A DNA stretch of 10,564 bases from Verrucomicrobiales bacterium (GTDB lineage Bacteria > Verrucomicrobiota > Verrucomicrobiia > Verrucomicrobiales > Akkermansiaceae), in NCBI GenBank assembly GCA_003527555.1, contig DPWT01000191.1, positions 2,394-12,957 on the forward strand, read 5' to 3'. Numbering within the stretch: position 1 is the first letter of the stretch; every line of letters begins with the position of its first letter. A program made the position numbers and the translations under genes. The notes below the pieces were generated by a model, which was given only the letters and a program-made list of their open reading frames with translations, was not told the DNA's origin and did not search any database. Below are positions 6,265 through 10,564 of this stretch, one piece after another.

Positions 6265-7332
6265 ATGACTAAAATCCTCTGCGCCGGCGCCGGCAATATG
6301 GGCCGTTCACACGCCCTCGCATATCACAACATCCCTGAGTTTGAAATTGCCGGTATCTGCACCCGCTCCGCAGGCTCACGTGAAAAACTCAACGACGAGT
6401 TAGGCGGCGGCTATGCTCTCTTCGATGACTACTACAAGGCGCTCGAGGAGACCCAACCCGACGCCGTTTCCATCTCAACCTATCCCGATACCCACGCGCC
6501 CTACGCCATCGCTGCCCTCGAAGCAGGCTGTGATGTGTTTATCGAAAAACCTCTAGCAGAAACCGTCGAGGAGGCGGAAAATATTGTCGAAGCTGCCAAG
6601 AAAAACGGTCGCAAACTCGTCATCGGCTACATCCTACGTCACCACCCGAGCTGGCAAAAATTCATCGAGATGTCCCACGATCTCGGCAAGCCACTAGTGA
6701 TGCGCATGAACCTGAACCAGCAATCGTCCGGAGATAACTGGGAAACCCACAGAAATCTCATGTCATCGATCTCTCCGATCGTCGATTGCGGTGTGCACTA
6801 CGTCGATGTCATGTGCCAGATGACCCGCTCAAAGCCCGTCCGCGTCTCCGGGCTCGGCGCCCGCCTCTCGGATGAACTTCCCGAAGGAAAAATCAACTAC
6901 GGTCACCTACAAGTCACTTTCGAGGACGGCTCCGTCGGCTGGTATGAAGCCGGTTGGGGACCGATGATGTCCGAAACGGCATTCTTCGTCAAAGACGTCG
7001 TTGGCCCCAAAGGCTGCGTCACTATCGAAGCTAAAGAAGCTGCCGGCGCAGGTGCTTCCGATGATGTTGATGCCCACACCAAAACCAACACCCTGCGACG
7101 TCACTTCTCCGAACTTGATGAGCACAACCAGTTCGTTAAACAAGACGAATGGACTGAAACCGGCGACGAACCTGACCATGATGAACTCTGCCACCGCGAA
7201 CAGGTGTTTTTCCTTGATGCCATTCAGAACGACACCGACCTAACAGATCACATGAACGACGCGATCAACTCGATGAAAATCGTGGCAGCAGCCGACAAGT
7301 CATTCCGCACGGGTGAAATGGTGACGCTTTAG
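6265..7332 (+). CDS. Cytoplasmic Gfo/Idh/MocA-family NAD(P)-dependent oxidoreductase
   Basis: This 355-residue enzyme has no signal peptide. The nucleotide-binding loop is at the N-terminus (CAGAGNMGRSH, 6-16), the catalytic-lysine motif is IEKP (93-96), and the second-domain signature is DCGVHYVD (174-181), in which Asp174 and His178 are the usual active-site pair. Members oxidise or reduce sugars, inositols and related polyols with NAD(P). It is clearly a different subgroup from the exported paralogue just upstream: shorter, with a different C-domain signature. The upstream gap of 103 bp contains the strong terminator, so this gene needs read-through or a promoter close to it. The start lacks a Shine-Dalgarno sequence (AATCATCGAATCACC before ATG). 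Its stop codon lies 6 bp from the end of the convergent hydrolase gene. The substrate cannot be read from sequence. Confidence 0.88.
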   Translation: MTKILCAGAGNMGRSHALAYHNIPEFEIAGICTRSAGSREKLNDELGGGYALFDDYYKALEETQPDAVSISTYPDTHAPYAIAALEAGCDVFIEKPLAETVEEAENIVEAAKKNGRKLVIGYILRHHPSWQKFIEMSHDLGKPLVMRMNLNQQSSGDNWETHRNLMSSISPIVDCGVHYVDVMCQMTRSKPVRVSGLGARLSDELPEGKINYGHLQVTFEDGSVGWYEAGWGPMMSETAFFVKDVVGPKGCVTIEAKEAAGAGASDDVDAHTKTNTLRRHFSELDEHNQFVKQDEWTETGDEPDHDELCHREQVFFLDAIQNDTDLTDHMNDAINSMKIVAAADKSFRTGEMVTL

Positions 7333-7338
7333 TTGATC

Positions 7339-8274
7339 TCATTCGGTGGCAGTAACAGAGATTTTTAGGCTCTTTGCCAACCACTTACGCAGTTCCGCAC
7401 GCGCCCGAGAAGGGCGCAGGGTCCACGCATCACTGTGATTGCGGAACCCAGTTCCTATGAACGTAAATTGACCCTTTACTCCGGTTTTTTTTAGATAGGC
7501 TGCGGTGCCATTCGCATTGGCGCCTTCACCACAAATGAACTGCGGCCGCTCACCCAATCGCTTTAATCTTATCAGCGCCGAAGTACGGTCCGCACCAGGA
7601 TACGGCCATCCTGTGATCACACCATCGTAGTGGCTGTAGGGGATAAAAGCTGACCAGAGTTTGGCAATTTCGTCATCGTGCAGTCCTATGAAATTGCAAG
7701 CGATTGCACCGCGTGAAAATCCAGCCAGCACCACGCGTTTAGAATCGCCACCATAATTTTGGCACACCCACATCACGGCTGCCTTACAATAATTGATCGT
7801 CGGTTTCGGATTGTGGTCCGGCTTACTCCCCCACCAACGCGTAACATTGGCTGTTCCAGCACTATTAAGATATGGTAGGCAAAGCCATATATATCCCTTC
7901 CCGCCGGAAATCCCATATCCCAACCGACTCCCTTCGACGTGCCCCGTGCTAACATCGCCAAACTTGTTTCGATAAGGCCCGTTGCCAGCAAACTCAACAA
8001 TGACCGGATACTTGCCACTCGGTTTCCAATTGGTGGGTAGATAAAGCACGTGATAAACGTCCGTCTTCTCATAAATCGGCAATGTCTGCTTCACACGTAA
8101 CCCAGCAGAAGGTTTTCCGGCCGTCAGCACTGGGACCTTCAGATCCGGCGGCACAGTCGATATATCAACGTTCTGCGCACTCAAATTTCCAGCCAACAGA
8201 AACAAGACTATGATGGTTTTTTGCACCAAGACAGCATGAAGAAGATACCCCTGAAGCGCGAGAATAAACACCAT
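7339..8274 (-). CDS. Secreted alpha/beta-hydrolase-fold protein (putative esterase), family not assigned
   Basis: This 311-residue protein has an N-terminal signal sequence (hydrophobic through LLAGNLSAQ, likely cleavage near residue 34). The nucleophile elbow is GFSRG (185-189, Ser187) after the strand RVVLAG. A C-terminal His280 in FRNHSDAW is a plausible catalytic His; the acid may be Asp229 or Glu250, which is uncertain. PVIVEFAGNGP (90-100) resembles the strand and oxyanion region of these hydrolases. The start is ambiguous. ATG at 8274 gives an unusually long lead-in, whereas GTG at 8226 (codon 17) would give a textbook signal peptide, MQKTIIVLFLLAGNLSAQ; neither has a Shine-Dalgarno sequence. 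It probably acts in the periplasm or outside the cell, on an ester or glycan derivative. It is divergent from the cytochrome gene (68 bp) and convergent with the oxidoreductase gene (6 bp), with no terminator in that gap. Confidence 0.78.
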   Translation of the reverse strand: MVFILALQGYLLHAVLVQKTIIVLFLLAGNLSAQNVDISTVPPDLKVPVLTAGKPSAGLRVKQTLPIYEKTDVYHVLYLPTNWKPSGKYPVIVEFAGNGPYRNKFGDVSTGHVEGSRLGYGISGGKGYIWLCLPYLNSAGTANVTRWWGSKPDHNPKPTINYCKAAVMWVCQNYGGDSKRVVLAGFSRGAIACNFIGLHDDEIAKLWSAFIPYSHYDGVITGWPYPGADRTSALIRLKRLGERPQFICGEGANANGTAAYLKKTGVKGQFTFIGTGFRNHSDAWTLRPSRARAELRKWLAKSLKISVTATE

Positions 8275-8329
8275 GTAAAGAGAAACACATACACCAACTT
8301 TTTATAGAAAAATGAGTTCGTTTTTAACG

Positions 8330-8335
8330 TATACT
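8330..8335 (+). promoter_or_regulatory. Possible -10 box for the PSD/PSCyt gene
   Basis: TATACT is a 5/6 match to the -10 consensus in the 68-bp gap between the divergent gene starts. No good -35 lies 16-18 bases upstream. If used, transcription would begin at about 8342, almost on the GTG start at 8343, giving a leaderless message. This fits the missing Shine-Dalgarno sequence but is weak evidence. Confidence 0.2.
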
Positions 8336-8342
8336 TATCTTC

Positions 8343-10564
8343 GTGCGGCAATTTGTTATTATTCTTTTTATTACGGGGCTCTCAATAGTCTCCGATAAAT
8401 TAGCGGCTGCAGATTTTGCAGCCAAGGGGAAAGTCATCTACAAGGAACACTGCATTTCATGCCATGGAGAGAATGGTGAGGGGGTAGCTGATGAATATGA
8501 TGAGGCATTAGTCGGCACCAGTAGTATCGAAAAACTCACCCGGATAATCCATAAGACAATGCCTGAAGATGACGATGAACTTGTCATCGATGAGGATGCC
8601 AAAGCCGTTGCACAATATATTTATCACGCATTTTATTCTCCTGAGGCACAGGCAAAAATAAAACCCGTTCGCAAAGCACTACTCCGCCGGACCCAACACC
8701 AACACCGAAACTCCATCGCAGATTTGGTTACCTCGTTCAGAGGTCACTCCCCCATTCCCAAACAACACGGCCTCACCACAAATTACTTCAATGCGGAAAA
8801 AATGAATAAGCAGAAGCAAAAACTGCTAACACGTATCGAACCAACACCCTCATTCAATCTTGCAAATAATCACGGCGTTAAAAAAATTAACCCAAAAGCA
8901 TTTTCTATCCACTGGCAGGGGGCCTTGCTGCCACCAGAAACCGGCACATACCATTTCCGCATCACCACACCCAACGGAGCACGATTTTTCCTTAACACCT
9001 ATGACAAAAAAAAGACCGCGTTGATTGACGCGTGGGTATCTTCAAAAAATACAATGCGTATTAGCGTGGAAAGCACTTTCCTCATCGGCGGTCATGCCAT
9101 TCCCATGATGATCGAATACACCTCTTTCCAAGAAAAAAAATCATCAATTCTGATCGAGTGGAAACCACCGCACGGCATCTGGGAAAAAATTCCACAACGC
9201 TTCCTCGCTCCCATCAATGCAAAAGAAGTTGCCATCATCAACACGCCCTTTCCTGCTGATGATGCTTCACTCGGCTACGAGCGGGGCTCTACGATTTCCA
9301 AGCAATGGAGTGTGGCCTCTGCAAACGCAGCAATCCAAGCAAGCTCTATTATCCTCAACCATCTTGATCAACTCGCTAAAACAAACCCCAAAGATAAACA
9401 AAGGACCATCAAGTTGTCCAAGTTTTGCGAGCAATTCACCGCGCGCGCCCACGGCCGACCACTCACCGCTGACCAAAAACAAAAAATTCATAAGTTATTC
9501 ATGCAACACGGACCAGAGGGCGCCACACAACGCTGCCTCATGCTCGCGCTAACTTCTCCGTATTTTCTCTATCCAGAATTAAGCCATCGCACCGATGGTA
9601 GTCAATCGAAGCATGACGCATGGGCAATTGCCACTCACCTCGCACTCACTATATGGGATTCCGTTCCCGATAACCAACTCAGACAAGCCGCGTCAAAAGG
9701 ACACTTGGTAAATCCTCAGCAAGTCAGCGCACAGGCTCAACGCATGCTCAAAGATCCACGCGCCCATCACAAGCTGCGGCGCTTTTTCCATGAGTGGCTC
9801 AACCTAAGCGAGAAAGAGGACCTGCGAAAAGATCCAAAGCTTTTCCCAGGATTTAATGCCCGCTTGATTGCCGATTTGCGCAGTTCGTTAAACTTATTTG
9901 TCGCAGACGTCTTGTGGTCTGATAACTCCGACTACCGCAAACTGTTCCTTACTCAAGAAGTCCACATGAATCCGCGCATCGCCGCATTCTACAAGACCAA
10001 GCTACCCGAACATTTAAAAAACGAGCAATTTGCCCCTGTTGTCACACCGGATCATCACCGCGCCGGAATCCTCACACACCCGTATGTATTGAGTGCCTTC
10101 TCCTACCACAAGCAAACCTCACCGATCCATCGAGGTGTTTACCTCAGCCGTAATGTGTTAGGGCGCTTCCTTAAACCACCACCAAAAGCGACTGAATTCA
10201 AAGACTCAGACTTCAAACCGCATCAAACAATGCGTGAAAAGGTCACCGAACTCACCAAGGATCATTCTTGCATGGCCTGTCATGAGATTATCAATCCGAT
10301 TGGGTTCAGTCTGGAAAACTACGATGCTGTAGGCCGTTTTCGTACCCGCGAAAAAAACAAGCCCATCAACACGGAGAGTGATTACATCACCGACGATGAT
10401 AGAAAAGTTCGTATCAAAGGGGCACAAGATCTGGCGCGACTCGCCGTCGAATCCCCCGGCGCACACCGCGCCTTTATCAAGCATCTGTTTCACCATCTCA
10501 TCCAGCAGCCCGTTCCTGCTTACGGCTACAGCACCATGGACCGCTTGCACGAATCGTTCAAAAC
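8343..10564 (+). CDS. Secreted PSD/PSCyt-type cytochrome protein with PA14 domain (3' end beyond window)
   Basis: The frame is open for 740 codons from GTG at 8343 to the right edge; an in-frame TAA at 8325 leaves this GTG as the first usable start. Layout by residue: signal peptide 1-22; small c-type cytochrome with CISCH (37-41) and a likely axial Met in TMPEDDD (Met73); a degenerate DUF1587 helix (about 113-135, RRTQHQHRNSIADLVTSF); PA14 domain (about 147-290, with LPPETGTYHFRIT); DUF1595 (about 355-415); DUF1592 (about 424-545, ending near the FFHEWLNL region and beyond); DUF1588 (about 571-670, HRAGILTHPYVLSAFSYHKQ, second haem-like site CMACH 643-647, then NPIGFSLENYDAVGRFR); and the start of DUF1585 (about 685 onward). 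This set is characteristic of Planctomycetes and Verrucomicrobia. These proteins are thought to act outside the cytoplasm, probably on carbohydrates; their reaction is not established. Confidence 0.88.
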   Translation, partial: MRQFVIILFITGLSIVSDKLAAADFAAKGKVIYKEHCISCHGENGEGVADEYDEALVGTSSIEKLTRIIHKTMPEDDDELVIDEDAKAVAQYIYHAFYSPEAQAKIKPVRKALLRRTQHQHRNSIADLVTSFRGHSPIPKQHGLTTNYFNAEKMNKQKQKLLTRIEPTPSFNLANNHGVKKINPKAFSIHWQGALLPPETGTYHFRITTPNGARFFLNTYDKKKTALIDAWVSSKNTMRISVESTFLIGGHAIPMMIEYTSFQEKKSSILIEWKPPHGIWEKIPQRFLAPINAKEVAIINTPFPADDASLGYERGSTISKQWSVASANAAIQASSIILNHLDQLAKTNPKDKQRTIKLSKFCEQFTARAHGRPLTADQKQKIHKLFMQHGPEGATQRCLMLALTSPYFLYPELSHRTDGSQSKHDAWAIATHLALTIWDSVPDNQLRQAASKGHLVNPQQVSAQAQRMLKDPRAHHKLRRFFHEWLNLSEKEDLRKDPKLFPGFNARLIADLRSSLNLFVADVLWSDNSDYRKLFLTQEVHMNPRIAAFYKTKLPEHLKNEQFAPVVTPDHHRAGILTHPYVLSAFSYHKQTSPIHRGVYLSRNVLGRFLKPPPKATEFKDSDFKPHQTMREKVTELTKDHSCMACHEIINPIGFSLENYDAVGRFRTREKNKPINTESDYITDDDRKVRIKGAQDLARLAVESPGAHRAFIKHLFHHLIQQPVPAYGYSTMDRLHESFK

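Noticed and set aside
6907..7194. Minus-strand open frame of 95 codons
   Set aside because: It is antisense to the cytoplasmic oxidoreductase gene and is explained by that gene's codon pattern.
8312..8398. Short plus-strand frame beginning ATGAGTTCG in the divergent gap
   Set aside because: It reaches a stop within 30 codons and overlaps the signal-peptide region of the cytochrome gene in another frame; no sign of a leader-peptide function was seen.
9217..9552. Plus-strand open frame of 111 codons
   Set aside because: It is an out-of-frame shadow of the 740-codon cytochrome frame, which carries consistent domain motifs before and after this stretch.
10206..10550. Minus-strand open frame of 114 codons
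   Set aside because: It is antisense to the DUF1588/DUF1585 part of the cytochrome gene, including the CMACH site; no independent support.

Overview
The window looks like chromosomal DNA of a Verrucomicrobiota bacterium (PVC group), possibly a marine Rubritaleaceae/Akkermansiaceae-type organism. The main reasons are a large secreted cytochrome protein with the PSD/PSCyt domain set (DUF1587, DUF1595, DUF1592, DUF1588, DUF1585) plus PA14, and a Tat-exported Gfo/Idh/MocA oxidoreductase beside a NupG-type MFS transporter. Both are typical of Planctomycetes and Verrucomicrobia. Genes start with almost no Shine-Dalgarno sequence. The phylum call is an inference from gene content, because no rRNA is present.

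Left part (1-2560), housekeeping. The minus strand carries the 5' end of a BamA/Omp85-like outer-membrane assembly gene, cut by the window edge, and upstream of it tsaB (t6A tRNA modification). The citrate synthase gene is divergent from tsaB. It ends at a strong hairpin terminator that probably also serves the convergent membrane-protein gene.

Middle (2558-7332). A minus-strand gene for an unrecognised multi-pass membrane protein diverges from a plus-strand cluster: a nucleoside:H+ symporter-like MFS protein, a Tat-signal Gfo/Idh/MocA oxidoreductase, a perfect 10-bp-stem terminator, then a cytoplasmic Gfo/Idh/MocA oxidoreductase. The plausible joint role is import and two-compartment oxidation or reduction of a sugar-like or nucleoside-like substrate. 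The substrate is unknown.

Right part (7339-10564). A secreted alpha/beta hydrolase gene on minus ends 6 bp from the second oxidoreductase gene and diverges, over only 68 bp, from the PSD/PSCyt-PA14 gene. That gene is open for 740 codons and runs off the right edge.

I see no tRNA, rRNA, insertion sequence, integrase, CRISPR array or phage gene. No gap between genes is longer than about 215 bp. The region reads as ordinary chromosome with a modest accessory catabolic cluster, and I found no convincing previously undescribed system. The most interesting points are the split-compartment oxidoreductase/transporter cluster with its internal terminator, a roughly 60-residue insertion in the transporter, and the multidomain secreted cytochrome.
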